From contig NZ_MDCB01000001.1 in assembly GCF_002939705.1 (NCBI RefSeq), forward strand, positions 303,672 to 367,671: a stretch of DNA of 64,000 nucleotides, written 5' to 3'. The notes beneath the pieces were generated by a model. That model was not told the origin of the DNA. It made no database searches and saw only the letters and a program-made list of their open reading frames with translations. This DNA is from Xanthomonas albilineans (lineage in GTDB: Bacteria; Pseudomonadota; Gammaproteobacteria; Xanthomonadales; Xanthomonadaceae). Positions 7,857-17,496 of this stretch are shown here, piece after piece (the stretch's first letter is position 1; each line of letters opens with the position of its first letter). The position numbers were made by a program, and so were the translations under genes.

Positions 7857-8710
7857 GGCCTGCCCAACGACGCACCTGGGTAGGCCAGCTACGTGAGCAC
7901 TTCGGGGTAAGCGAGCGGCATGCGCTGCGGATCATGGCGATGTCGCGCTCGGCGTTTTCCTACAAGGCTAAAGCACGCGATTGCAGCGCCATCCGTCTGA
8001 GGATGCGCGAGATCACCCAGACGCGTGTGCACTAAGGGTGTGAGCGCGTGTTCGTTGTGCTGCGTCGTGAAGGATAGCGGGACAATCACAAGCGCGTACA
8101 CCGCATTTACAAGGAGGAAGGCCTATCATTGAGGCATTGCAGGCCCCGACGCAGTCGCAGCGCACGGCGACGTCAACCGAGACGGGTCGCCACCGCACCG
8201 AATGCACGATGGGGCATGGACTTCGTCAGTGATGCACTGTTCGATGGTCGCCGTTTCCGGTCGCTGACGGTGGTGGATCACTTCACTCATGAGTGCCTGG
8301 ATATCGTTGTTGACCAGTCGTTGAAAGGCGATGGCATTGCCGATGCGATGACACGGCTGGTGGCGCAGCGAGGCAAGCCTGCGGCGATCAAGGTGGACAA
8401 CGGAAGTGAGTTTGCCGGCAAGGTCATGGATCGGTGGGCATATGAAAACGGGGTGGAGCTGGACTTCTCCCGGCGTGGCACACCAACCGATAACGCCTTG
8501 GTGGAAAGCTTCAACGGACGCCTGCGGCAGGAATGTCTCAACGAGCATTGGTTCTTGTCACTGGCCGACGCACGGAGCAAAATCGAACAGTGGCGGCGCT
8601 TTTATAACGAGGGGTGCCCGGATATAGCACTCGGCGGATCACCCCCATACAGAAACTGGCGCTTGCCGCATAGCTCCACTTTCGGAGTCAGCAAAAACCG
8701 GTGGGATTAA
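7857..8710 (+). pseudogene. IS3-family transposase OrfB (DDE integrase) with two nonsense mutations
   Basis: One continuous frame reads like an IS407-type OrfB, but it is interrupted by TAA at 8033-8035 (in place of a Tyr codon in VH*GCERV) and TAG at 8075-8077 (in place of Trp in REG*RDNHK). The region after 8129 keeps the integrase core: WGMDFVSDALFDG (first Asp), AAIKVDNGSEF (second Asp) and PTDNALVESFNGRLRQECLN (Glu). Decay by point mutation only, with no frameshift seen, suggests relatively recent inactivation. Confidence 0.88.
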
Positions 8711-8768
8711 TGCCATCTCTGTGTTGACAGGCCTGGACAATACCCTTTTTGTGAGTGGATCACAGGCT

Positions 8769-11700
8769 TCATAAAGCATCAGCGGCTTCCACGCGATCAT
8801 GTAGCTTCTGTCGGATATGAGATACGACGTCATCATTCAAATTCTCATAACGTTGCACGTAATAGTCAAGAACCTGCTCAGGTGTGCGCCGGGTGCCATC
8901 CAGCCAAAGCGATGTTTTCAGTACATCGACACGTGGCTCGGCGACTAATAAATCGAATGTAGGCAAGCTGATTGGGGATTCCAGCGCGTGAAGTATGGAA
9001 AAGCTGAGTGGTGTCCCAAACCCGTTTTCGTTTCCTATTGGAATTTCAATATTGACGTCAACACGAGGATCTGCTATCCAAAGTCGGAACTTCTCTGGGT
9101 TCTTAAGAGAACGGTTTGCAAAAACATACGCGTCGTTCATTTCGATGTCATTTCGTGAAAGGATATATTGAAATATGGCGTTATCAGCATTCCCCCTGTT
9201 AAGTAATTCATTTCGTAGCACGGTCCATCCATTACTGCCGCCAGAGTTGATATCGAACCTCCCACTATCCAAAAGGTATCTGAACATGTCTAGATTTTTT
9301 ACTTCGGCCGCGGCTTGCAAGATGCCTGCGTGTTCTGGCGGGATCTCATAACGCTCATAATTCAGCAAAGCTATCACTGCATTAATATTGTTTGCCCTGA
9401 CCGCTGCTTCTAATAAATACTGCTCGTACCCTTTCCAGGGATACTTCGGATTGGGAAGGATTTTTCCGTTGATTTTATCAACTAAATCGAAAATTAGCTT
9501 AAATTTCTCTATATCAAGATTGAGCTCGAGTGCATAAGCAAGAAGAGGTTTACTTCTATTTTCGGTGCCGATATTTACATAAACTTCATCGATCCTGACA
9601 TTCTGTGAGGAAAGAAACTGAAGCAATTCGGATTTATTTTGAGTTATAGCCTGGATTGCGGAAGAACCTTTTTTGTCTTTCCAATTTTGTTTAAAAACAT
9701 TAGATACCGCTTCATGCAACTGCCTATTGGTTTTGGAAAGATTCACCAGCGTGTCAAGGTCGCAACGCAAAATAATCTGTTCAAGGGCATCGTAAGGCAA
9801 CTGTTGCAGTTCAAGATTACTGGGGAGCGGATCGTGTGGTGCTCCCCCGCCTATCTCATTGGCATAGATCGCTTGAGGTGATGCAGGCGCGAGTAGTTGC
9901 TCACCTTCCTGAGATAGTGTAGGTGCGGGTAGTTGCTCGCTTTCTTGAGGTTGTGCGGGGGCGCGTAGTGGATCGACTTCATGAGGATCAAGGCGATCAC
10001 CGAGCTCTGCTTGTCCGGCGGCATCTTGTCTCGCCCCCAAGGCGCGCACTCGCCCCCAAGTGCGCGCTACAACTTTAGAGCCTCGCCCGCCCAACCCTTG
10101 CTGGCGCATCACATGTAAACGTTCGCCTAACCCCGGATAAACAGGCCGAAGCTCACCGTCTACGTTACGGTAGTATTTCTTCCCGAATTTGTCGCCTGTC
10201 TGAGGTATGACCCGAACGAAAACGTCTTCTCCTTTTCTCTGCCCTATCTTGACTACATCCCAGGAGTGAGTTAGCCCGGGAAGCTGGCCTTTCACTATGC
10301 CGCTGGTAGCCGGCTCGACCAACAAATCGGCCCGGTGGGCGAGAGCCGTTGCGACCTTTTCAGCGCCCGGATAGATATCACGCAGTGCAGTTAAAAATTT
10401 CTGAGCTCTTCGCATACCTGCTTTTCCCCCTGCCGCGATCAACTCTATACCGGGGTCGAAGACGCGCGCGGCACCTGTGGCGAGTTCAGCTACTGAGCCA
10501 GCGGTGAGTGTTTCCGAACCGGCTAATGCCATTTGCCTGACGATATTGTGGGCACTGCTTTGGCGTAATGCCCTCAGTGCACTGAAGCTCAAGGCTTCAC
10601 CGAATTTCATGACTACTCGTCCGGCCGGCACTGCTAGTGGTATCAGGCCGAGCACATCGACGGTGCAGGGGATTACTGCTTCCTCAATTTTGCCTTGGTA
10701 TATATTTTTTCCACATTCATAGAAAGGAATAAGGCTTAAGGCGAAGTCTGTGACCTTTTCATAGGTAGTTTTTGCGTAACCATATGCATGTAGCTCTTCT
10801 TGGATCTGATTTTCATGCTTTTGTCGGATCGCGTTGTATAAGACGCTGATATCCGAGGCACTGTCTTTCAGTGCAGCTCTCAACGTTGTGACGCGTAGGC
10901 GGTAATCATTGTCGAGTCGAAGTGAAATGCCGGTGATCTCCTCGTAGAGGTTAAGATAGAAATCTTGATTCCTATCCACTCGTTTCAAAGAGTAGCCTAT
11001 GCCTTGCTTTGGATAGAGCGCATAGATACGCTCCTCGCCACCATGCTTAGCCGAGAAAAGTTCAAGTTTTTGCGGCATGCGTTTAGTAAGCCCTTCAATG
11101 GCATGGCGATTTCCTCCTATAAGTGTATGCCTTATAGCATGTGCTGCAGAGAACGTTGCTTCAGCTTTATGCACTTCAGCGTGCTCAATAAACGCTGACT
11201 CTTCAGCGCTCAGTTGTGTGAAAGCCAAAGGGAGTAAGATCCGATCAACATCGCCGAGTTGTTCGGCGATCCGCCTGTTTTGTGCGGCGAATTCATCATT
11301 GATCCGCGGTAATTCGATGACTTTGCGTCGGGGATCAGTGAAACTTGCCCCGCGCGGAAGAATCAGACAGCGATGTTCATCCGCATCAAGATAAAGATCA
11401 GCCTTCGTTTCATAGTCTTTCTCGGTTCCGAGGCCTGGGCACCTTTCCTGCAGGATGGCCATGGCAAGTGCCGGGCGCGTTTTAAAATTTTCTAAACTTT
11501 CCTGTAGTCGTATAAAGGGATCATTGCGTTGACGCTCGGCCTTTCGGGCTGTGAAAAATAGTCGAAGTGCTGTTTCGCGCGATACTTGTTCTCGCACTGA
11601 TATGTCCGGTACTGATGCATCCGGGTTTGAATTCCCTGTAACTTCTTTGCCTTCTCGAAGTAAATGCAGCTGAGCTGGCAGTAAAAAATAATCCTGCCAC

Positions 11701-13028
11701 TCTGAGGGGACCACAGCTTCATCACATAGCGTTGCGAGTGCCTGCCCAATATCTATCGCATCCTGCATCGCCCATTCATGAGTGTCCAGTCCGATATCCT
11801 TGGCAAACCGTAGTGCAGCATGCATATATCCCCATTCGAGGCTACAAATTTCAGTACGGCCAAACGTCTCATAGTCCGTAGGTTGCCACATGATGGCAGG
11901 TGCAATCACATCAAGTAATTTCTCAATAAAGTACTTCTTAGTGAGCGTGTCTGGCTTTGAAAGCCAGCGATTTGTAGCGCCGATAAGATATTGCAAGCGG
12001 ATACGTGAATTTTCCACGTATGGCGGGGTACCCGCGTTGCCTTCTTGCACCAATGCGGAAAGTTGGTCATTCACAAACGTTTCGGCCGGACTGCCAAAGG
12101 TTAATGTGGATAGCCAGTCAGTAATCTTACTTTGTACGCGCGATTCACTCAGCGTCTCATTACGTCTCTCTCCGTATTCGTGAGTTATTCGGAAAAGATG
12201 TTGTGCTAATTTCGACGCACGGGATGGGAATTTCGATAAGTAGCGGACAACGCTGTTGACAAACGGGATATTGTTACCTTTGACTGGCGAGTCATGTGGA
12301 AGTCCGGCACGAGATAATAAAGTCCTAACGGAGTCGATCTGATGCCGCATGATTTCAGCAGCGCTTTCTGCAGAATGGTCTTCTGTTTCGATATCGCGTT
12401 TGGCGCGTCTGGCAAGAGGATGTCCTGTGGCAGGAATCAGTCTTGCCATATCCTGCGATTCCGCTGTCGTATCGGGCGTAAGCCAGCTTAACGCTGGCTG
12501 TGTGTCCTGTGCTGAGGTAGGACGTTCCGGAATGATGTCCCCGGAGAGGTTGGCGGCGTTCGCTCCTGCTGAGTGGACTGGAAAAGTGATGGATTTCTCA
12601 GGAATTGACCCTGGTCGCGCGTTTGAAAATGCGAAGTTGGGTTGTCCACGCTGTGTTCCCGGTGCGTTTCCCGTCGAAGAATGCTGCCTGGCGTTTCTAT
12701 TGACCTCCCGGTTAACGACGCGTTCAACCCTTCTTTTCAATTCTAAATTACCGGCGCGAGTTATTCTTGCTTCAGTAGATAGCTCATCAGCCCTCCTGGG
12801 TGTGATGGCGGGACTTGCAGATGTGTTCTGTACTGAGCTAAGTATAGAAAGTAACTGTACCGCAGCATGAATGGCATCATGTCTTTGTCTGTTTCCTGCA
12901 TGGTTTCCGGGCTGAGCAGCCATCTGTTGAACGCGTTCATCCTGCTGTTTTTGACTTGCCTGCTTTTGATTTTTCCAGTTTATGTGGTTTCCGGTAGTTT
13001 TGCGGTATTCAGTCACAGATTGCGGCAT
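8769..13028 (-). CDS. Giant candidate type III effector with F-box-like motif and ankyrin-like repeats
   Basis: A 1,419-residue protein from the ATG at 13028; a TTG at 13094 would add 22 residues. The first ~200 residues are polar and low in structure. A long middle region contains IPFYECGKNIYQGKIEEAVI then VDVLGLIPLAVPAGRVV, which resembles hydrophobic segments in large secreted toxin-like proteins of pseudomonads. Three 12-residue repeats rich in Pro, Glu and Gln follow. Near residues 1070-1110 comes LPYDALEQIILRCDLDTLVN followed by LSKTNRQLHEAV, a good F-box match. The remaining ~300 residues have ankyrin-like helix pairs (MFRYLLDSGRFDINSGGSNG; FDLLVAEPRVDV). No signal peptide or membrane segment typical of export by other routes. 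F-box proteins join host SCF ubiquitin ligases, so an injected role is plausible. It is flanked by broken IS elements, 1 kb from sipD. No homolog is named with confidence. Confidence 0.75.
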   Translation of the reverse strand: MPQSVTEYRKTTGNHINWKNQKQASQKQQDERVQQMAAQPGNHAGNRQRHDAIHAAVQLLSILSSVQNTSASPAITPRRADELSTEARITRAGNLELKRRVERVVNREVNRNARQHSSTGNAPGTQRGQPNFAFSNARPGSIPEKSITFPVHSAGANAANLSGDIIPERPTSAQDTQPALSWLTPDTTAESQDMARLIPATGHPLARRAKRDIETEDHSAESAAEIMRHQIDSVRTLLSRAGLPHDSPVKGNNIPFVNSVVRYLSKFPSRASKLAQHLFRITHEYGERRNETLSESRVQSKITDWLSTLTFGSPAETFVNDQLSALVQEGNAGTPPYVENSRIRLQYLIGATNRWLSKPDTLTKKYFIEKLLDVIAPAIMWQPTDYETFGRTEICSLEWGYMHAALRFAKDIGLDTHEWAMQDAIDIGQALATLCDEAVVPSEWQDYFLLPAQLHLLREGKEVTGNSNPDASVPDISVREQVSRETALRLFFTARKAERQRNDPFIRLQESLENFKTRPALAMAILQERCPGLGTEKDYETKADLYLDADEHRCLILPRGASFTDPRRKVIELPRINDEFAAQNRRIAEQLGDVDRILLPLAFTQLSAEESAFIEHAEVHKAEATFSAAHAIRHTLIGGNRHAIEGLTKRMPQKLELFSAKHGGEERIYALYPKQGIGYSLKRVDRNQDFYLNLYEEITGISLRLDNDYRLRVTTLRAALKDSASDISVLYNAIRQKHENQIQEELHAYGYAKTTYEKVTDFALSLIPFYECGKNIYQGKIEEAVIPCTVDVLGLIPLAVPAGRVVMKFGEALSFSALRALRQSSAHNIVRQMALAGSETLTAGSVAELATGAARVFDPGIELIAAGGKAGMRRAQKFLTALRDIYPGAEKVATALAHRADLLVEPATSGIVKGQLPGLTHSWDVVKIGQRKGEDVFVRVIPQTGDKFGKKYYRNVDGELRPVYPGLGERLHVMRQQGLGGRGSKVVARTWGRVRALGARQDAAGQAELGDRLDPHEVDPLRAPAQPQESEQLPAPTLSQEGEQLLAPASPQAIYANEIGGGAPHDPLPSNLELQQLPYDALEQIILRCDLDTLVNLSKTNRQLHEAVSNVFKQNWKDKKGSSAIQAITQNKSELLQFLSSQNVRIDEVYVNIGTENRSKPLLAYALELNLDIEKFKLIFDLVDKINGKILPNPKYPWKGYEQYLLEAAVRANNINAVIALLNYERYEIPPEHAGILQAAAEVKNLDMFRYLLDSGRFDINSGGSNGWTVLRNELLNRGNADNAIFQYILSRNDIEMNDAYVFANRSLKNPEKFRLWIADPRVDVNIEIPIGNENGFGTPLSFSILHALESPISLPTFDLLVAEPRVDVLKTSLWLDGTRRTPEQVLDYYVQRYENLNDDVVSHIRQKLHDRVEAADAL
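9875..9982 (-). repeat. Three tandem 36-bp repeats inside the giant effector gene
   Basis: Units at 9875-9910, 9911-9946 and 9947-9982 each begin with GAG(A/G)T on the plus strand and encode a 12-residue unit like PAPTLSQEGEQL. They form a flexible spacer directly before the F-box-like motif. The unit length is a multiple of three, so copy-number change keeps the frame. Confidence 0.85.
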
Positions 13029-13126
13029 GACCTTATTTCTTCTGTATTGGAGAAATACAATTGGTAAAACAATGTCAGTCACATTGGCTATCAATTATCG
13101 CTCAAACTGTTCTCGAATCTTGGGTT

Positions 13127-13966
13127 TTAAGAGTCTGTTCACAATCTCCAGAGCATTGATGCCTGAAGGGTCAGATGGACGAACTGCAAACTGGTGTTGA
13201 GCTTGCGCTCGTAGTTCTTCCAGAGCCTTCGGTGTTTCTCCAACCAGGCCAAACTGCTTGACGACCCATCGCTGGGGCATGACCTTGAACGTATGCGCTT
13301 GGCAATCTGAACCGTGACGTGTTCGCCCAGAATCGCCTGGATATCCAGAGCGAAGGGCTGACCCACATAGCCGCTGTCGGCCAGCACGCTCCGCACCTTG
13401 CCTAGACCAGCTTTGCAACGAGCGAACGCTTTGAGGACGCCCTTGCGATCGGTCACCTCGGCCGTTGTGACTGCCACGGCATGCGGCAAGCCTTGCGTAT
13501 CCACTGCGATATGGCGCTTGATCCCCGGCACCTTCTTACCGGTATCATCGCCTTTTTGCCTAGCCGTATCCGAGTTCTTCACGCTCTGCGCGTCCACGAC
13601 AAGAACCCGCTGAGGGCGCTGCGCCCTTGTCTCGCGCTAGCCGTGCCAACCTGATTTTTTGAGCGCCCTTTACAGCAGGCTCACTCCCTCTTCGTCCTCT
13701 TCACTCCAGATCTGGAAGTAAGCATGCACCGTACGCCATTTGGGGAAACTCTCCGGCAGCATACGCCATGGGCAACCACTCTTGAGCACATACAACACTG
13801 CGCAAAAGACCTCGTACAGGTCCACCGTCCGGGGCCGCATCTTCTTCCGGGCTTCTTCCAGCAGCAGCCTCACTTGCTCGAACTGCTTACCACTGATGGC
13901 AATGGGCTAACTTTTCTCATCCGCCCACTTTCGCACAGAGTCGGAAGATTTTGAACAGGCTCTAAA
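13127..13966 (-). mobile_element. IS5-family (IS427-like) insertion sequence, degenerate
   Basis: The ends are near-matching inverted repeats: AGAGTCTGTTCACAATCTC at the left, and at the right the complement of AGATTTTGAACAGGCTCT. The minus-strand transposase is in pieces. An N-terminal part (LLLEEARKKMRPRTVDLYEV, then SGCPWRMLPESFPKW) stops at about 13670. A catalytic part begins near 13615 (VVDAQSVKNSDTA, KRHIAVDTQGLPHAV, LADSGYVG). The C-terminal part is split between two frames around 13250-13290 (FKVMPQRWVV versus LEKHRRLWKNYERKLNTS). At least three lesions make it non-functional. A matching right end lies near 49.08-49.16 kb. Confidence 0.85.
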
Positions 13967-14056
13967 TCGACTATGCAGATGCACGTTTTTTGAGCGCCAA
14001 GACCGGGAGCTAGCAGCTATAAAAAAATTTCCGATCAGACCCAGAGAACAGTCTCA

Positions 14057-15937
14057 ATGAAACCGTTGGAAAGCATGATTCAACGCGCGACCCCCACAAG
14101 CGAACCATATGCTATGGTACGCGCCACGATAAAATCGTCGGCCGATGCACCACACACAAGTGGTGCCAATCACTCGGATGACATTGCGCCAGTTCAGCAC
14201 CTGCAATCAAATGGCAGAGTGAGTGACGTGCTTCGCGAGGCTACGCGTGTTGCAGTAGGGCTGCTGCCGCCCGATGCCGACGAGCTGCGGGAGTTGGATA
14301 TGACGTCGCTCGGTAAAGCGGGTGACATCGTGCAGCGTGTGGTTAACGACGCCGCAACGGGAAATGCGCACAACCTCGCGTTTGCGTTGAAGATGCAATC
14401 CGAGGCTCGTGCTGATGCGATCTCGAATATTTCCGTAGGTATCAGCAACCTGACAGCATCAATCCCCACGACCTCTGTCGTGGGTTACCATCTCGGTGGA
14501 GCTGCGTCGTCCAATCTCACCCCTTCACAGGTGGACGCAATCGTCATCAATACGCTGGAAGATTTGAAAACCTTCTATACGCAGTATGCTAAAGACTATG
14601 CGACTCTAAAAACTTATATCGCGGAACATGGAGAGAGCGATCCAGAAAGTTGCGAAGAGCAGCTTGACGCGTTTGCTCATAGGTATGCCAAGCCGCTCTA
14701 TATCAACGCCGGTATCAATCCAGCCTACGTTTCACTGTCGCTGGGGGACACGTTCGTCGTAAGTGACGTCAACCTTCCACAAAAAGGCAATTATCAAACG
14801 TATAGCATCAATGCGGCGTCACTGGCTGATTTGGAAAAGCGAGAGAAATTTATCGAGCAATTGCACACGGATGCAACTGATGCCCATGCGATATGGGGGG
14901 CGGTAACACGCAAAGTCACCGTCTCGCTGAGACAAGCCGAAGAATCGCTCAGGCAGCTCGAAGCGGCCTCGCAAAATACCTATCAGGTCACCGAAAATCT
15001 GCCGGATAATTTGAGTTTTTATAAGATTACACAAAATGCGGATGGGAGCTACACCGTTAAAGCGTCGCAGAAGTTCCTTGATGCGATCAATGTATTTCAG
15101 AATTATGTCAATGCATGGAAGGAAAAAGACTATCCACCGGACAAAAGCACTGGTGTAGGTGCTGCAGCAGAAGAGTTAGCCGGTTTATGGGTTGCGGAGT
15201 GGGGCGCGCCGGGACGTGATACGCTCGAACAGCAGTGGGTGAACGTGATTCAGAACGGTGCGATTATAGACTTTGACGCACTTCCTGTTCCAGATCCAGA
15301 CAACGTGTCTGCGGAGATAGACAGCCTGATCCGTTCGGATGCAGCAGTATACGGCGGCTTGCAAACAGTGACCTCCAATGCCAAGGCCGGCATTATCGAT
15401 CCCTATGGCTCGCTGCTGCAAGAGTACATGCAGTATGTGCAGTCTATCACCGATCTCTTATCGAATCTTTCAAAATATGTCACAGCATCTGGAGACGGAA
15501 CGACGGTTAATTTCAAGGCGGACGATCTTAAAAGTGTGATCAACGATATGCTGAAAGAGGGCGCACCATTCAAAGAATGGTCGCTTACCTTGCCGGGCAC
15601 GTCTTCGCTATCCGCGAGTGACTGGAAACAGGAACTCTCTGGGAATTTCAACGTGACGCAGAATGCGGATGGCACGACGTCGATATCGTTGGACCTAAGC
15701 AATCTGGAATCGATGAGGGACTCACTATCCAATTACTCTAACGGGGATATCAGCGTTACGCAATACAATGCATGGTATGCAGGATTTACAGGGCAGAAGG
15801 ACAACGTGATGAACCTTTCGCAAAGTATCGCCGAAAAATTTTCAAGAATGAACAGCGAGTTCGATAATTTGGTACAATTGATGAGTTCGGCGATCTCCGC
15901 ATTGCTCGAGTCGGAGGAAAAGTACTTGCAGTTTTAA
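14057..15937 (+). CDS. T3SS needle-tip protein, SipD/IpaD family (SctA), unusually long
   Basis: A 626-residue protein whose C-terminus matches the SipD/IpaD/BipD tip family: ISVTQYNAWYAGFTGQKDNV and SIAEKFSRMNSEFDNLVQLM, then SSAISALLESEEKYLQF, the long C-terminal coiled-coil helix. Family members are usually about 310-345 residues, so this one carries roughly 280 extra residues, mostly in the N-terminal and central parts. The tip protein caps the needle and assembles the SipB/SipC pore. The gene stands alone, 24 kb from sipB/sipC, instead of following sipC as in Salmonella. The upstream 80 bases abut a broken IS. Confidence 0.88.
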   Translation: MKPLESMIQRATPTSEPYAMVRATIKSSADAPHTSGANHSDDIAPVQHLQSNGRVSDVLREATRVAVGLLPPDADELRELDMTSLGKAGDIVQRVVNDAATGNAHNLAFALKMQSEARADAISNISVGISNLTASIPTTSVVGYHLGGAASSNLTPSQVDAIVINTLEDLKTFYTQYAKDYATLKTYIAEHGESDPESCEEQLDAFAHRYAKPLYINAGINPAYVSLSLGDTFVVSDVNLPQKGNYQTYSINAASLADLEKREKFIEQLHTDATDAHAIWGAVTRKVTVSLRQAEESLRQLEAASQNTYQVTENLPDNLSFYKITQNADGSYTVKASQKFLDAINVFQNYVNAWKEKDYPPDKSTGVGAAAEELAGLWVAEWGAPGRDTLEQQWVNVIQNGAIIDFDALPVPDPDNVSAEIDSLIRSDAAVYGGLQTVTSNAKAGIIDPYGSLLQEYMQYVQSITDLLSNLSKYVTASGDGTTVNFKADDLKSVINDMLKEGAPFKEWSLTLPGTSSLSASDWKQELSGNFNVTQNADGTTSISLDLSNLESMRDSLSNYSNGDISVTQYNAWYAGFTGQKDNVMNLSQSIAEKFSRMNSEFDNLVQLMSSAISALLESEEKYLQF

Positions 15938-15955
15938 CTGACGAACTGCGATGTC

Positions 15956-15986
15956 GCCGCTCGCGCTTGATGGAAGCGCGAGCGGC
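15956..15986. terminator. Perfect 13-bp hairpin after the sipD-like gene
   Basis: GCCGCTCGCGCTT, a 5-base loop GATGG, then AAGCGCGAGCGGC. It begins 18 bases after the stop codon, the position of a terminator, but there is no T-tract, so intrinsic termination is uncertain. It also borders the IS3 orfA remnant and could be part of that element's end. Confidence 0.45.
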
Positions 15987-15989
15987 AAG

Positions 15990-16206
15990 ATGGTTGAGCA
16001 ATAATACGAGCTTGCGCGATCATTGGCGATGTGGTCCAACTCGGCGCGCTGCACGACGCCGGACTTGCCGGACTTGCGCAGCCAGGCATACAGGCTGTGC
16101 CTGGTGACACATAGCCGCTCGGCGACCTCCGCTACGTTGGACCCGCGATCGGTCACTGGCGGACCACCTCAACCTTGAACTCATCCGGATACAGCTTGCT
16201 GTTCAT
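15990..16206 (-). pseudogene. IS3-family OrfA remnant
   Basis: The minus-strand frame starts MNSKLYPDEFKVEVVRQ at 16206. A single base is missing directly after, and the +1 frame continues TDRGSNVAEVAERLCVTRHS then LYAWLRKSGKSG, the helix-turn-helix of an IS3 OrfA. The downstream part is not recognisable. It lies between the hairpin after the sipD-like gene and the effector-like gene pair. Confidence 0.75.
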
Positions 16207-16782
16207 GGACACCTTCGAATCACGGCCTTGAGATGTGGGCGTATCACTGGACGTATCAAACCCCGCTTCGATAGCGCGGAAAAATCAGAGTGCCCTTAAT
16301 TGATGATAGATATTGGAGTGATCGATTTTTGATCGTCGCTTGTCACGAAATCGACTATAAATACGACTCTACATTCATGTTAAGAAGGATAGTGCTGATG
16401 ATCGTGTTCGATGATCGGATCGGAAAATACAGGATGCTGTAACGGCGTAAAATTAATGGCTGATATTCTGCATGCTTACGAACGGCGTCCCGCATCACTG
16501 ATACGTTTGGCGGTTGCAGGCCTCGCAGTGCCCACGGTCGTCTATCGTTGCGCTGGCGATCTTGCTGGTCCGATGATCGCAGTGAAAAGTAAGGCGATGA
16601 GCGCATCTGGAATTTTTGAATATTCGATGATGCACGATGGATAGCTGAAGATGCCAATGCATGCGCGCCAGGAGTTGGCTATCGCGCGCACCCAGCTTAC
16701 CAAGATGAATATTTATTAATTGGCGGGGCGCCATTTCTCGTTTTAAAAATTGACAATTTTTATAACTCAGGAATTTTCCACC
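16207..16782. other. Non-coding stretch upstream of the effector-like gene pair
   Basis: About 575 bases with only short, unconvincing open frames on both strands. It includes an AT-rich part (16310-16400) that may hold a promoter and leads into the ribosome-binding region of the next gene. I found no recognisable element. Confidence 0.3.
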
Positions 16783-17208
16783 ATGCCGTTTTCTTTATCT
16801 TCGCATGCATCTTTCTCTCTCATCAATGAATCCAATGAGAGGTTAGTCACTCGCTCAAGCTATGCTACTAGTGAATCCAGCGTACCAGGTAAATTCCAGC
16901 CACTATCGTTTAGCAAACAAGAAATCAGTAGCGTATCGTCGCATCCTCAGCATGCAAGCTCGCATCAACCGCAGATTTCGTCGTTGCCGCGTGCTGTAGT
17001 CACTCGACCGAACTCGCTGCCCATCGGGTCGCGAAAAAAAATCGTTTCTTTGACGGATATTTTGAACATTACGAGCAACAAGGGTTCGCCTATTGAGACG
17101 GCATCCGCAGTTCCCGTGACGTTGCCGCGAACCTCGTTATTAATGCAGGAGGCTAACGCCACCACGGGCGTAGTTCCGCCGAGCGAAAGCATGGATACAA
17201 TGAACTGA
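16783..17208 (+). CDS. Small candidate effector, N-terminal paralogue of the next gene
   Basis: A 141-residue protein, Ser-rich at the N-terminus. I chose the ATG at 16783 because its leader (CAGGAATTTTCCACC before ATG) almost repeats that of the next gene (AAGGAATCATCCACC before ATG). The protein aligns with the N-terminus of the downstream 505-residue protein: SSVPGKFQPLSFSK versus SGVPGKFRLLISEK, and HASSHQPQISSLPR versus PAGSYQPQTLLLPC. A later SLLMQEANA matches an internal SSMQEADV there. It therefore looks like an internally deleted or truncated duplicate that keeps the probable secretion signal. It could be a functional short substrate or a decaying copy. Confidence 0.55.
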   Translation: MPFSLSSHASFSLINESNERLVTRSSYATSESSVPGKFQPLSFSKQEISSVSSHPQHASSHQPQISSLPRAVVTRPNSLPIGSRKKIVSLTDILNITSNKGSPIETASAVPVTLPRTSLLMQEANATTGVVPPSESMDTMN

Positions 17209-17496
17209 TTAGGTCGAGCTATTGCAAGGACTGAGGTGCTTAGCCTGTCTATTGACGTGTCGACGACTTCGGCGGTCCGATATTGTGGAAACAATTGGAT
17301 GTTGGGATCGGCTGGCATCTCATCGCCATCGAGCGAATATTTCGATGGAGGTTGGGAAAGAAAAGATGCCACTTGACGGTCACCAGTGGGTATCGTTTGT
17401 TAGATTTGTAAAGTGCGGTTGCCTAATTTTCTAAGGTAAATCTTCATCCGTTGTCATAATACCATCGCTCGTTTTTTAGCTAAGGAATCATCCACC
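17209..17496. other. Spacer between the two paralogous effector-like genes
   Basis: About 290 bases with no supported gene. It contains the leader of the downstream gene, including AAGGAATCATCCACC before its ATG. The upstream part does not align in an obvious frame with the downstream protein, so no remnant of the duplicated gene's remainder is readable. Confidence 0.3.

Larger units (their letters stand above)
7512..8735 (+). mobile_element. IS3-family (IS407-like group) insertion sequence, inactivated
   Basis: A two-frame element, orfA and orfB, in the standard IS3 layout. The boundaries are approximate: the left edge is where IS5 similarity stops (C-run near 7512) and the right edge lies after the transposase C-terminus near 8735. 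OrfA is intact; orfB carries two in-frame nonsense codons, so the element should not move by itself. It sits immediately beyond the 3' end of the giant F-box-like gene and inside an older IS5 fragment, which makes this edge of the island a nested insertion hot spot. Confidence 0.8.

Noticed and set aside
9875..9982. CRISPR-like array
   Set aside because: Three directly adjacent 36-bp units without spacers inside a reading frame; it is a coding tandem repeat.
16411..16644. 77-codon plus-strand frame upstream of the effector pair
   Set aside because: No ribosome-binding site, no recognisable sequence, and an equally long frame on the opposite strand; not supported as a gene.
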